A stretch of DNA of 64,000 nt from UBA1447 sp964627535. Lineage in GTDB: Bacteria > Bacillota > Clostridia > Oscillospirales > Acutalibacteraceae. The position numbers and the translations under genes are program-made. Location: NCBI GenBank assembly GCA_964627535.1, contig CAZVJW010000004.1:65275-129274 (forward strand). The letters are read 5' to 3'. The notes under the pieces were generated by a model. It was not told where the DNA came from and made no database searches. It saw nothing but the letters and a program-made list of their open reading frames with translations. Below, in pieces: positions 35,817 to 45,400 of this stretch (positions are counted from its first letter, which is position 1; each line of letters starts with the position of its first letter).

Positions 35817-37193
35817 TCAGTCGACTTTCGGCAATTGCTTAAAACTCTTTTGAAGGTCTTCGTCAGTCGGGATGTAATCGGTCATGGTGCCGTTCAAATA
35901 AGAATCATAGGCCGACATATCGAAATAACCTGTTCCCGTGAGGCCGAACAGAATGGTTTTCTCCTCGCCGGTTTCTTTGCACTTGAGCGCTTCTTCAACC
36001 GCGACATGAATTGCATGCGCGGATTCCGGAGCGGGAAGAAGACCTTCGCAACGGGCAAATTTGACAGCGGATTCAAATACCTTTGTTTGCTCAACAGCCC
36101 TTGCATCAAGGTAGCCATCGGCATGAAGCTTGCTTATAACCGCGGACATGCCATGGTAGCGTAAACCTCCGGCGTGGTTGGCGGAGGGCAGGAATTCGCA
36201 GCCTAAAGTGTACATTTTCATGAGCGGTGTCATTTTACCGGTGTCTCCGAAATCATAAGCATATTTGCCTCTGGTTAATGACGGACAGGATGCAGGTTCG
36301 ACCGCTATGAACTGTGTATTGGACTTGCCTTCGATTTTATCTTTCATATACGGCGCGATAAGTCCGCCGAGATTGGAACCGCCGCCCGCGCAGCCAATAA
36401 CAATATCGGGGTATTCGTCATACATATCCATCGCAGCCTTTGCCTCAAGCCCTATGACAGACTGATGAAGAAGAACATGGCTGAGCACAGAGCCCAAAAC
36501 ATAGCGGGTATTCGGGGTGGTTACGGCTGTTTCAACGGCTTCCGAAATGGCGCAGCCCAAAGAACCGCCGGTGCCGGGAAACTTTTCAAGAATAGCGCGG
36601 CCGGCGTTTGTTGTGTCGCTTGGGCTGGGAATAATTTTTGCGCCGAATGTTTCAATAATATTTTTGCGGTAAGGCTTTTGCTCATAGCTGGTTCGCACCA
36701 TGTAAACGGTCAAAGGCATATGATAATACGCGCAGGCCATTGACAGCGCGGTTCCCCATTGGCCGGCGCCGGTTTCTGTTGTCAGCGAGGTGATTCCCTG
36801 CTCCATGGCATAATAGACCTGAGGAATTGCCGAATTAAGCTTGTGGCTGCCGGAGGTGTTGTTGCCTTCAAATTTGTAGTAGATTTTTGCAGGGGTGCCA
36901 AGCTCTTTCTCTAAGCAGTAAGCCCTGATAAGAGGAGACGGACGGCACATTTTATAGAAATCAATAATACCCTGCGGAATATCGATGTAACGCGTGGTGG
37001 TGTCCATTTCCTGATGCGCGAGTTTCGTGCAAAAAATCGGATATAGTTCTTCCTCTTTCAACGGTTGCAGTGTTCCGGGGTGAAGAATAGGGTCCGGGAG
37101 CTCTTTCATATCGGCACGCAGGTTATACCATTGCTTTGGAATCTGGTCCTCTGGAAGGTTTATACGGTAGGGAACTTTTTTTTGATTTGACAT
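35817..37193 (-). CDS. TrpB2-type tryptophan synthase beta-like protein
   Basis: A 458-residue PLP enzyme of the TrpB2 group, longer than TrpB1 (about 400 aa). The PLP lysine is in NNTSGSHKLNSA, the phosphate-binding loop is GCAGGGSNLGG, and ETGAGQWGTALS is the characteristic catalytic segment. TrpB2 enzymes combine indole with serine to make tryptophan, often without TrpA. No other trp gene is nearby, so it may serve to salvage indole. Expression is controlled by an upstream T-box leader with UGG specifier (37332-37633), consistent with a tryptophan role. AAAGGAGA lies 8 bases before ATG 37193. A 21-codon ORF with strong ribosome site is placed between leader and gene. Confidence 0.9.
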   Translation of the reverse strand: MSNQKKVPYRINLPEDQIPKQWYNLRADMKELPDPILHPGTLQPLKEEELYPIFCTKLAHQEMDTTTRYIDIPQGIIDFYKMCRPSPLIRAYCLEKELGTPAKIYYKFEGNNTSGSHKLNSAIPQVYYAMEQGITSLTTETGAGQWGTALSMACAYYHMPLTVYMVRTSYEQKPYRKNIIETFGAKIIPSPSDTTNAGRAILEKFPGTGGSLGCAISEAVETAVTTPNTRYVLGSVLSHVLLHQSVIGLEAKAAMDMYDEYPDIVIGCAGGGSNLGGLIAPYMKDKIEGKSNTQFIAVEPASCPSLTRGKYAYDFGDTGKMTPLMKMYTLGCEFLPSANHAGGLRYHGMSAVISKLHADGYLDARAVEQTKVFESAVKFARCEGLLPAPESAHAIHVAVEEALKCKETGEEKTILFGLTGTGYFDMSAYDSYLNGTMTDYIPTDEDLQKSFKQLPKVD

Positions 37194-37246
37194 TTTAATT
37201 TCTCCTTTTATTATATGAATTTAAATTTTTTATAAACACCGGTTTC

Positions 37247-37312
37247 TTAAATCAAATCTGTATCGCGCCATCGGAAAATAGCAATTTCGTAATTTTGTTT
37301 TAAGTATCTCAT
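37247..37312 (-). CDS. Putative 21-aa leader peptide ORF between T-box and trpB2
   Basis: On the minus strand, AGGAGG (37325-37320) lies exactly 7 bases before ATG 37312, the best ribosome site in this region. The frame encodes 21 residues beginning MRYLKQNYEIAIFRW, with one Trp codon at position 15, and stops at TAA 37249-37247, 53 bases before the trpB2 start. It is transcribed only when the T-box terminator is read through. It is not a known peptide to me. It could be a translational coupling or attenuation element, a small protein, or a remnant. Confidence 0.45.
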   Translation of the reverse strand: MRYLKQNYEIAIFRWRDTDLI

Positions 37313-37331
37313 CTTGAATCCTCCTATAAAA

Positions 37332-37364
37332 TAAAAAAAGCCCCTGCCCCCAAATATAAGGGGC
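37332..37364 (-). terminator. T-box terminator hairpin
   Basis: On the minus strand a GC-rich stem (GCCCCT/AGGGGC with inner pairing) is followed by seven T. It lies directly after the T-box sequence and is the attenuator of the trpB2 leader. Confidence 0.88.
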
Positions 37365-37633
37365 AAGAGACATCTCCTGCGGTACCACCCAAATTGATGA
37401 AATTACTTTGTAGAAAAAGCAATTTGCATCCACTCTTTACGCACACTGCTATGTGCGCTTCCTTTATAACGGGCGAAGCTCCCGTCAGAAACTACTCACA
37501 CCGCTGACGCGCTGTTTTCGGTCTGCCCTCATAAGTCCATTCAATTCAACCCTGCCTGCCGCAATTCCACCGCCTGCGGTTCTCTTCAAAGTGGTTGCCG
37601 AATTTACTACTCTTAATCAACGGTTTAAATATT
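37332..37633 (-). promoter_or_regulatory. T-box riboswitch, tryptophan (UGG) specifier
   Basis: On the minus strand the conserved T-box core GGGTGGTACCGC is at 37390-37379, before a terminator hairpin. In stem I, AAG and AATTC (37614-37600) pair with GAATT and CTT (37546-37532) and enclose an AGTA-type loop on one side and GAATGGA on the other; this places the specifier codon TGG at 37539-37537, followed by A. An apical AGAGA...GGTGGAA region is also present. Binding of uncharged tRNA-Trp would stabilise the antiterminator and switch on trpB2. The specifier assignment is by hand folding. Confidence 0.88.
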
Positions 37634-37639
37634 ATTTTT

Positions 37640-37668
37640 ATACTAAACCAAAAAAATCGATCTGTCAA
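37640..37668 (-). promoter_or_regulatory. Promoter of the T-box/trpB2 transcript
   Basis: On the minus strand TTGACA (37668-37663) and TAGTAT (37645-37640) with 17 bp between them. The start would be about 37633. Confidence 0.75.
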
Positions 37669-37770
37669 GCATTTTTTAAAAAAATTAAAAATTTTCCAGG
37701 CATGAAAGCTGATATCCGTAGGTTCTGTATAGGCCCGAATATCCCGAATTAAAATAATTGACGACAACCC

Positions 37771-37799
37771 TTGTAATTTAAAATATATATCGGTATAAT
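37771..37799 (+). promoter_or_regulatory. Promoter of the Nudix gene
   Basis: TTGTAA at 37771-37776 and TATAAT at 37794-37799, 17-bp spacer. Start about 37806, which makes an upstream ATG at 37808 implausible as start codon and supports ATG 37877. Confidence 0.7.
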
Positions 37800-37876
37800 A
37801 TTTTTTAATGATAACGGTATGGCAAATTCCCGGAGCATTTTTTTGCCTGCCCGAAGATTTCGAAAGGGAACCTTTC

Positions 37877-38602
37877 ATGTTAGGTAAATATGTTCGGATA
37901 AATGTTACAAACCCTGTTCACTCCGTTAACAAGCAAAACGGTTTTGAGTATTTGCTGAATTTCGGGGTGGTCGAGGGCGTTAAACGGTTCGAAACGCCGG
38001 TAGCAGGCGCATATATAATGGGCATAAACCATCCGGTAAGGAACTTTGACGGCAGAGTTATCGGTGTTATCCGCCGGGATAATTCGGAAGCGGCTTTGCT
38101 TGTTGTTGCGCCTAAAAGTATAGATTTTATCGATAACCAGATCCGGGAGGCAATTGCTTTTGCCGAGGGCGGGAATGACTATACGCTGGACTGCCTTTAC
38201 GAAAGGTCCTGCGGGGCGATCGTTTACAGAGAGATAAACAGCGAGACAAGGTTTTTACTTATAAAAAACAAGCGCAGCGCGCATTGGGGTTTTCCCAAGG
38301 GACATATGGAAAAAGGGGAAACACCGCCTCAAACCGCTATACGAGAGGTGCTTGAGGAAACCGGACTTCATATAGAAATTGTTCCCGAGTTTGAATCGAA
38401 ATCCGCATATACAATTCAAAACAAGGTTGAAAAGAATGTCACAATTTATTTAGCCAGGACGACGGAAACGAAAACAATAATTCAGCGCGAAGAGATAGAG
38501 GATTATATTTGGCTGCATTACGATAAGGCGATGGAAACACTCCGTTTCGACAACGACCGGGCAATCCTTGAGAAGGCAAATGAATTTCTATTAGGGAAAT
38601 AA
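37877..38602 (+). CDS. Nudix hydrolase with pyrophosphatase-like N-terminal domain
   Basis: A 241-residue two-domain protein. Residues 1-105 resemble the small inorganic-pyrophosphatase-like family found in Clostridia (start LGKYVRINVTNPVHS, then NFGVVEG, AYIMGINHPV and DFIDNQIREAIAF), although acidic catalytic residues seem reduced. Residues 110-241 are a Nudix domain with a perfect Nudix box: GHMEKGET, REVLEETG. WGFPKGHMEKGET resembles bis(5'-nucleosyl)-tetraphosphatases, so a dinucleoside polyphosphate or nucleotide substrate is likely. ATG 37877 has AAAGGGA 7 bases upstream. It is followed at 27 bp by the COG2426 gene. Confidence 0.8.
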   Translation: MLGKYVRINVTNPVHSVNKQNGFEYLLNFGVVEGVKRFETPVAGAYIMGINHPVRNFDGRVIGVIRRDNSEAALLVVAPKSIDFIDNQIREAIAFAEGGNDYTLDCLYERSCGAIVYREINSETRFLLIKNKRSAHWGFPKGHMEKGETPPQTAIREVLEETGLHIEIVPEFESKSAYTIQNKVEKNVTIYLARTTETKTIIQREEIEDYIWLHYDKAMETLRFDNDRAILEKANEFLLGK

Positions 38603-38629
38603 TATATTACAAGTGAGGGTATTAATGCT

Positions 38630-39133
38630 ATGGCGGAATCAATCGCTCAATATTTTGTGGAGCACTTCAACGGTAAAATCCCGAAAGAACTGATCATATT
38701 CCTTATTTCCCTGATGCCGGTTTTGGAACTCAGGGGCGGTATGATTGCGGCCAAATTGCTGGATGTTAATTTTATTTCCGCCATCACAATTTGTTATATA
38801 GGCAATATCTTACCTATACCGTTCATTTTGCTGTTTATCCGGAAGATATTCGATTTCTTAAGAAATAAAAAAGGCTTTTCAAAATTAATAAAAAAGCTTG
38901 AGTCAAGTTCGCTGGAAAAAAGTGAAAAAGTAAAACGCTGGCGTGATCTGGGCCTTGTTTTGTTTGTTGCCATTCCACTTCCGGGGACCGGCGGGTGGAC
39001 CGGCGCTTTAATAGCGGCAATCTTGGAAATGCCGATTAAAAAATCCTTCCCGCTTGTCGCTTTAGGCGTTGCTATAGCCGGTGTGATCATGTCAGTCGCG
39101 GCGTACGCAATTCCCGGCATGTTTGGATTTTAA
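38630..39133 (+). CDS. COG2426 family small multidrug export-like membrane protein
   Basis: A 167-residue membrane protein with about four hydrophobic segments (roughly 18-40, 45-72, 105-128 and 140-163). SLMPVLELRGGMIAA and AIPLPGTGGWTGALIAA are signatures of the Sm_multidrug_ex (PF06695) family, whose two halves look like inverted repeats. The drug-export name is historical and weakly supported. AAGTGAGGGT precedes ATG 38630. It is probably co-transcribed with the Nudix gene and converges with tatD 9 bp downstream. Confidence 0.82.
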   Translation: MAESIAQYFVEHFNGKIPKELIIFLISLMPVLELRGGMIAAKLLDVNFISAITICYIGNILPIPFILLFIRKIFDFLRNKKGFSKLIKKLESSSLEKSEKVKRWRDLGLVLFVAIPLPGTGGWTGALIAAILEMPIKKSFPLVALGVAIAGVIMSVAAYAIPGMFGF

Positions 39134-39142
39134 AGCAAAATA

Positions 39143-39913
39143 TTAGTTCGTGATACCAAACAACTCTCTTGCGTTATTTGCGGTCAGGTCAAGCAAAGCC
39201 TGTGCGGACATTCCTCTTTCTTCCGCTATTTTTTCGGCAGTGAAGGGAATCATTGCGGAGGTGCAGCGGTTTCCTCTGAAAGGAACAGGGGCCATATAAG
39301 GACAGTCGGTTTCAATCAGCAACCGCCCGGACGGCACGAAGTGTGCTGTTTCGAGCGGTTTTCTTGCGTTTTTAAAGGTAACTGCTCCGCCAAGTCCGAT
39401 ATACATGCCGAGCTTGATTACTTCGCTTGCCATCTCAGCACTTCCGGAAAAACAATGGAGTACACCCCTGGGTTTGTATTTTTTCAGCAAAATCAAAGTA
39501 TCTTCGTGCGCTTCTCTGTCATGTACAATAACAGGTAAATCAAGTTCAACGGCAATGGACAACTGAGCCTCAAAAACCTGCTTTTGAATATTCATCGGTG
39601 AAAAATCATAATGGTAGTCAAGCCCTATTTCACCGACCGCGACGCATTTATTGCGTGTAAAAAAACGCATGAATTCTTCGTCGATTTCCGCTGCAGCCGA
39701 AACACCGGCACTATGCGGATGGACTCCGCATGCCGCAAAAACAAAACCGAACCGCTCAGCGAGTTCAATGCTGCTTTGGCTGCTGCTTTTGTCACTCGCG
39801 CAGTTTATGACACCGCAGATTCCCTGCGAAGGCAAAGCCGAAAGAATATCGAAACGATCCTCGTTAAAGGCTTCATCGTCATAGTGGGCATGGCTGTCAA
39901 ATATGTTTTCCAT
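39143..39913 (-). CDS. tatD: TatD family metal-dependent DNase/hydrolase
   Basis: A 256-residue TIM-barrel hydrolase. Metal ligands are visible: FDSHAHYDD (HxH), VGEIGLDYHYD (Glu), PVIVHDREAHED (His), LHCFSGS (His) and LLIETDCPY (Asp). TatD proteins have 3'-5' exonuclease activity and work in DNA repair or fragmentation; a D-aminoacyl-tRNA deacylase activity has also been reported for some family members. The gene starts 1 base after the metG stop codon, the conserved metG-tatD pairing of Firmicutes, so the two form an operon. Confidence 0.92.
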   Translation of the reverse strand: MENIFDSHAHYDDEAFNEDRFDILSALPSQGICGVINCASDKSSSQSSIELAERFGFVFAACGVHPHSAGVSAAAEIDEEFMRFFTRNKCVAVGEIGLDYHYDFSPMNIQKQVFEAQLSIAVELDLPVIVHDREAHEDTLILLKKYKPRGVLHCFSGSAEMASEVIKLGMYIGLGGAVTFKNARKPLETAHFVPSGRLLIETDCPYMAPVPFRGNRCTSAMIPFTAEKIAEERGMSAQALLDLTANNARELFGITN

Positions 39914-39914
39914 G

Positions 39915-41849
39915 TTATCTCAGTTTCGCGCCGACAGGCATCTCGTCAATAAAAACAACTTTAACATCGTTTTCGCCGCAGTCAGCCGCCAGGATCATCC
40001 CCTGGCTTTCAATACCGCACAGAACGGCGGGTTTCAGGTTTGCCACGAGTACAATTTTTTTACCAACCAATTCCCCGGGTTTATACCATGCGGCAATGCC
40101 GGAGGCAACCGCGCGGGGAACACCGCTGCCGTCATCCAGTGTCAGGCGAAGCAGTTTGCTTGTTCTTTTAACCGGCTCGCAGGCAGTTATCAGCGCCACT
40201 TTCAGCTCAACCTTGGCAAAGTCCTCAATGCCGATGAGCGCAAGCCCGGCGGGAACCGGTGCGTCAGCAGGCAGCTGCGTTCTGTTCTGCGCGGCAAGAA
40301 TTTCAAGCTCTTTATTCAGGTCGATTCTCGGGAAGATGATGCCTCCCTTTTTCACTTTAAAACCGGAAGGCAACAGACCCCATGTGTCCGCGTTTTCCCA
40401 ATTCGCGATTTCTTCGCCAAAGCCTATTTGCTCCCGGATTTTTGGCGCGGTAGTGGGCATGAAAGGCGTCAGAAGGATAGAGATAATCCTAATGCTCTCG
40501 CAAAGGCTATACATAACACCAGCAAGAACCGGTAAATCATCCGCATTTTTCGCGAGCTGCCACGGTGCGGTTTCATCTATGTATTTGTTAGTGCGCGAAA
40601 TAAGCTTCCAAAGCTCTGTCAGCGCGTTTGAATACTGAAGATTGTCAAGGTATGCCTCTACTGTATTTTTTGTGGAAAGGCATAACTCGATGAGCCCGGC
40701 GTCAAATTCGCCGCTTGTCCTTTCATCGGGCACAACGCCGTCAAAATACTTTTCAACCATTGCGACCGTGCGCGAAACCAGGTTGCCTAAATCGTTGGCA
40801 AGGTCCGCGTTTATGCGGTTTATCAATGCTTCGTTTGAGAAAACACCGTCGGAACCGAAGGGGATTTCCCGAAGAAGGAAATACCTGATTGCGTCGACTC
40901 CATAACGTTCGCAAAGAACAACGGGATCGACAACATTGCCCTTGGATTTGCTCATTTTTCCGCCTTCAAGCAGAAGCCAGCCGTGTCCGTAAATCTTCTC
41001 CGGCAAGAGCTCGCCTAAAGACATCAGCATGGCAGGCCAAATGATTGTATGAAAGCGGACGATTTCCTTGCCCACAAGCTGAACATTCGCAGGCCAGAAT
41101 TTTTTATATAAGCTGTCATCCTCCGAGCCGTAGCCCAGGGCGGTAATATAATTCGACAACGCGTCAACCCAGACGTATACGACATGGTCCTTGTTGAAGG
41201 GCACCGGAATGCCCCATTTGAAGGTAGTCCTTGAAACACACAAATCCTCAAGGCCGGGCTTTATGAAGTTGTTTATCATTTCGTTCAATCTGCTTGACGG
41301 TTCAATAAAATCGGGATGGGAATCATAGTATTTCAGCAGGCGGTCCGAATAGGCGGAGAGGCGAAAAAAATAAGCATCTTCCTGAGCGCTGGCGACCTCG
41401 GCGCCGCAGTCCGGGCATTTGCCTGCAGCAACCTGCGTTTCCGTCCAGAAAGCCTCGCAGGGTTTGCAATACATTCCCTCGTACTTGCCCATGTAAATAT
41501 CGCCTTTATCATACATTTTTGTGAAAATATTTTGAACAGCAGCCTCATGGGCAGCATCTGTCGTTCTGATGAATTTATCGTTGCTTATGTTCATCAGGCT
41601 CCAAAGGTCTTTAATGCCGGCAACGATATTGTCGACATAATCCTTTGGGGTAATGCCGGCTTCATTCGCTTTGTCCTCGATTTTTTGCCCATGTTCGTCT
41701 GTGCCGGTCAGAAACATGACATCATAACCCTGCATTCGCTTATATCTTGCCATGGCGTCGGCGGCTACGGTCGTGTAGCTGTGGCCTATATGCAGTTTAC
41801 CCGAGGGGTAATAAATGGGGGTCGTGATATAAAAGGTTTTTTTATTCAT
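39915..41849 (-). CDS. metG: Methionyl-tRNA synthetase with C-terminal tRNA-binding domain
   Basis: A 644-residue class I synthetase. The HIGH motif is in KLHIGHSYTTVAADA, the KMSKS loop is GGKMSKSKGNVVDP, and a zinc knuckle CKPCEAFW...CPDCGAEV lies in the connective peptide (about 127-150). Residues about 535-644 form the EMAP-II/Trbp-like tRNA-binding domain, ending VFIDEMPVGAKLR. GAAAGGC precedes ATG 41849. It is the first gene of metG-tatD. Length and layout are typical of Firmicutes. Confidence 0.97.
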   Translation of the reverse strand: MNKKTFYITTPIYYPSGKLHIGHSYTTVAADAMARYKRMQGYDVMFLTGTDEHGQKIEDKANEAGITPKDYVDNIVAGIKDLWSLMNISNDKFIRTTDAAHEAAVQNIFTKMYDKGDIYMGKYEGMYCKPCEAFWTETQVAAGKCPDCGAEVASAQEDAYFFRLSAYSDRLLKYYDSHPDFIEPSSRLNEMINNFIKPGLEDLCVSRTTFKWGIPVPFNKDHVVYVWVDALSNYITALGYGSEDDSLYKKFWPANVQLVGKEIVRFHTIIWPAMLMSLGELLPEKIYGHGWLLLEGGKMSKSKGNVVDPVVLCERYGVDAIRYFLLREIPFGSDGVFSNEALINRINADLANDLGNLVSRTVAMVEKYFDGVVPDERTSGEFDAGLIELCLSTKNTVEAYLDNLQYSNALTELWKLISRTNKYIDETAPWQLAKNADDLPVLAGVMYSLCESIRIISILLTPFMPTTAPKIREQIGFGEEIANWENADTWGLLPSGFKVKKGGIIFPRIDLNKELEILAAQNRTQLPADAPVPAGLALIGIEDFAKVELKVALITACEPVKRTSKLLRLTLDDGSGVPRAVASGIAAWYKPGELVGKKIVLVANLKPAVLCGIESQGMILAADCGENDVKVVFIDEMPVGAKLR

Positions 41850-41943
41850 TTTTAATTGCCTTTCTTAACAGAATATTTATAAAATATTTTCAACAGATAA
41901 ATAAAAGCGGATGGACTTTGTTCGCTTGTATTAATTAATAAAA

Positions 41944-41972
41944 CAACACCGGAATCTAAAAGTAACCGGTGT
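41944..41972 (-). terminator. Hairpin upstream of metG
   Basis: AACACCGG and CCGGTGTT form an 8-bp stem with a 13-base loop. On the minus strand it is followed by GTTTTATT, so it could terminate minus-strand reading into metG. It abuts element B2. Confidence 0.45.
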
Positions 41973-41974
41973 TA

Positions 41975-42073
41975 TACTAATTACTCATAAAAACCTAACT
42001 AAAAAATCCGCATAAACCTCATAAATCAAAGCTTTTGCTTGATTTTTTGAGGTTTTTTAATCGTGAATTAGTA
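41975..42073 (+). repeat. Dispersed element B, copy 2 (99 bp)
   Basis: It runs from TACTAATTACTCATAAAAAC to GTGAATTAGTA and matches copies 1, 3 and 4 closely. The terminal TACTAATT/AATTAGTA inverted repeat is perfect. An internal hairpin, AATCAAAGC/GCTTGATT, surrounds the centre. The rest of 41850-42405 is AT-rich and holds only a hairpin and the promoter of the next gene. Confidence 0.85.
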
Positions 42074-42302
42074 TTAAATGATTGCATCACCCACAAAAAA
42101 ACTTCAAATCAATCCCCTGTACAGCTGAAATTACTGAATTAAAAGCACCTTTATTAAGCCGTGCAAAGATGTTTGCAAAATTTATTATACCATTGTTTTA
42201 GCTTATTTCAAGATAAATATATAACCGTCTCGAAATGTTTGTTTGGTATATCGAGAAATTAAAATTTCTTTAATATTTTATGAACAAATATTTGGAAATT
42301 AT

Positions 42303-42331
42303 TTGACATGCGGATTTCTTTGTGTTATTTT
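42303..42331 (+). promoter_or_regulatory. Promoter of the 1924-aa repeat protein
   Basis: TTGACA at 42303-42308 and TATTTT at 42326-42331, 17-bp spacer, 75 bases before the start codon. Confidence 0.65.
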
Positions 42332-42405
42332 ATATGTGTATTATTGTAAAAATTATACATAATTTTGCCGAGTTCTAATATTAATAAGTAGATGGAGGTT
42401 GTTTT

Positions 42406-45400
42406 ATGAGTAAAAACAAACGTTTCTTAAGCTTGCTCATGGTTATGACGATGATCCTTTCCAGCGTCAGCATTGGTTTCAGCGCAGTCGCAGCAGGCGC
42501 GGAGCCGCAGGTTGTTGGCGCATTTAATGCCGCAGCATATCGCAGACCCGCACCCGATGTTACATTGGATGTTACCGATGTAACGAGAGTCGGAGCCGCA
42601 GGAGACACCTCTATGGGCAGCGGCACAAATATTAAAAAAGCAACTCCTTCGGGCGTACCCTACATAACCGGTACATACGCAACACAAGCATATGCCGGTG
42701 AAACTCCGAAATGGCCGGCAATATCATTTACATCTTCAGTAGAAGTCACTATTACTTCCATTTCGATTTCAGGCACAGGGGTAAGTGCATCGCCGACCAA
42801 AATAACCGGAAATCTTGCAAATACAAAAGCGGTTTCTTGGGAGATTCAAGGCGGCACCGCGACGGCAGGCAGCTTGTTAAAAATTGCGATTACTTATACA
42901 TACACTTGGGCTGATTCATATACAAACACTTCTGTTACGGATACATACACCACAAACGGTTATTCCTATGTTGAAAACATCATTTTCCCGGCCGGTGTAT
43001 GGGCATTTGCTTCCGCTTACAGTAATGTAGCGAATGCCGCCGATGTCCCCTATGTCTCAAGGATTTTGGGCAGAGGCGTTTACGGCAACGCGGTTCGCCG
43101 CGAAACAAATTCCGGTAATGAATACAGCTCGGGTTATTTTGACTTCCAATCAAACACTCATATAGATGACGGAGACACATCAATACCGAAAAAGACCATG
43201 CTGATAGCCGACCCTCCTCACGAGGGGGTTGGTGACAAGTCGATTTCCAACGGTACCGGCTCATATGCAAGCGGTGACGGTGACCGTGCTAAAGCTACGG
43301 TATATTGGGATCCCAGCGTTCAAACTCTTCAAACAAACAATTTAAGGATGCACTTTTTCATTCATACAACACCAAGGTCAACCAACAGCGCAAAGGATTT
43401 AACATATGAAACAATCCATGTCAAGGAAAACGATGTTGGGTACACCGGCGGCACCGGTAATGTACTCGGTACAAGCAGCGCTCTGGCAAAAACAGCGCTG
43501 AATCCGTCAGGACCTGTTGACGGGACCACATCTACAGGCGGATTCTATCTTAGCGCAGGCATGCAAACAACATCAACACTGTTTGGTTCCGGTGTGGCGG
43601 GCAGCTACACACTGGTGACGCAATGGACCGGCAGAGGAGATGCCCCGGCAACCGGCGGCGACAACTGGATGGAATACTATCACGCCGTAACAATTGAGAT
43701 CGTGAGTGTTAATAAAAATAGTCTTCGTAACGCGTTGAACACTTCAATAGGCACCACAACAAAAACAATGACAGACTCAATCGGCGTTACAACAATAGTG
43801 ACAGCAAATGGTACAGACCCGGCGGACGGCGGGATTTCCAATACCGGCAAGGGCAAGAATACACAAAGCTGGTATTATTCGGCCGGTTGGAATCTTTTCA
43901 GCACCGCATATGATGACGCATGGAAAACAATGCAAAAGCCAAATGCAACATCAGATCTGGTTGTTCCGGCTGTAAACAACCTCAACGGTGCAAATACAAG
44001 CCTGGTTCTTGCAAGCGCGAACTATTCCGACCGCACATCACAGTATGTAACGGCAGGCCAAGGCAATACATACTATAATTCCGGCATTTACCCGCTTAAC
44101 ACGACCATTACCGCAATTCAAACAGCGGATAGTGCATTCAATGCTAAACTTCGTTGCTGGAAAGATGGGCAATACGGATATTATACCGACGCAAGCAGGT
44201 TGTTACTCGAATCGGCATACACTGCTGCAATCGATTGCCAGACTGCCGGTTACAATGTGCTTTATCAACCGTATGTTGACTATGTTGCCCAACAGTTGCA
44301 GGCAGCTGTCAACGGCCTTACTTTTAAGTCAAATACAATTACCTTTGACGCAAATGGCGGCACAGGAACAATGCCGGCACAGGCATTGGATGCGGGATCA
44401 TCCGCCAATCTTTCCGTAAACACATACACCAAAACAGGATATACGTTTTCGGGATGGGCAACAACAAATAACGGTATTGTTATGTATAATGACGGCGGGA
44501 GTTATGCAATGGGTGACAGCAATGTTACTCTATATGCCCAATGGGCCCCAAACAACTATACTGTTATATACCACGGCAACGGCTTTACCGGCGGGTTAAC
44601 ATCTTCTTCCGCACATGTTTATGATGCTGAAAAAGCACTTAACGCCAACGGTTATGCAAGAACAGGTTATGATTTCAAAGGATGGGGGCCGAATCCAAAC
44701 GATACAACCGCTACATGGTCAAATCAGGCTCCTGTAACGAATCTTGTTTCTCAGAATAACGGTACGATTACTATTTATGCTATTTGGTCCCCGACGGTTT
44801 ATAATATAGTGTTTAACGCAAACGGCGGCGTTGGGACTATGTCAAACCAGACTTTGGCCTATCTTTCAAGTGATTTCCTCAAGCAGAACAATTTTACGTT
44901 AATCGGTCATACTTTCAGAGGTTGGGCTACCACCAAGGCAAATGCGGACTTGGGTAATGTCACGTGGCAAAACGGAGCTACGTATTACATGAGCACCCCT
45001 GAAAGTAAAGTTCTTTATGCTTCCTGGGCTGCTAACCCATATGCGGTTAAGTTTGAAGCCAATGCTCCTAATGTAACCGGTTCAATGCCGGATCAAGGTT
45101 ATACCTTCGGCCAGACCGCAAATCTTAACGCTAACACATTTTCAAGAATCGGATATACTTTTATGGGCTGGTCAAACACACCGCTTGGTGCAAAAGCATT
45201 CAATAACGGCGCGAGTTTTTCAATGAACACGGAGGGCGCAACCCTTTATGCCAAATGGGAACCTATTGCGTATTCTATTGCATATAATGCAAACGGCGGT
45301 ACCTCTGCTCCTGCTCCTAACGCTGCCAACTACGGTGTTCCTGTTATCATTCCTTCTGCGGAGCCGATCAGAGCGGGCTATACATTCTCTGGTTGGGCAC

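Noticed and set aside
37230..37433. 67-codon minus-strand frame crossing the T-box terminator
   Set aside because: It reads through the T-box core and terminator stem; the short ORF at 37247-37312 has the ribosome site instead.
37808..37876. Upstream ATG start for the Nudix protein
   Set aside because: It lies about 2 bases from the predicted transcript start and lacks a ribosome site, while ATG 37877 has one.
41316..41855. 179-codon plus-strand frame opposite metG
   Set aside because: Antisense to conserved metG catalytic and zinc regions.
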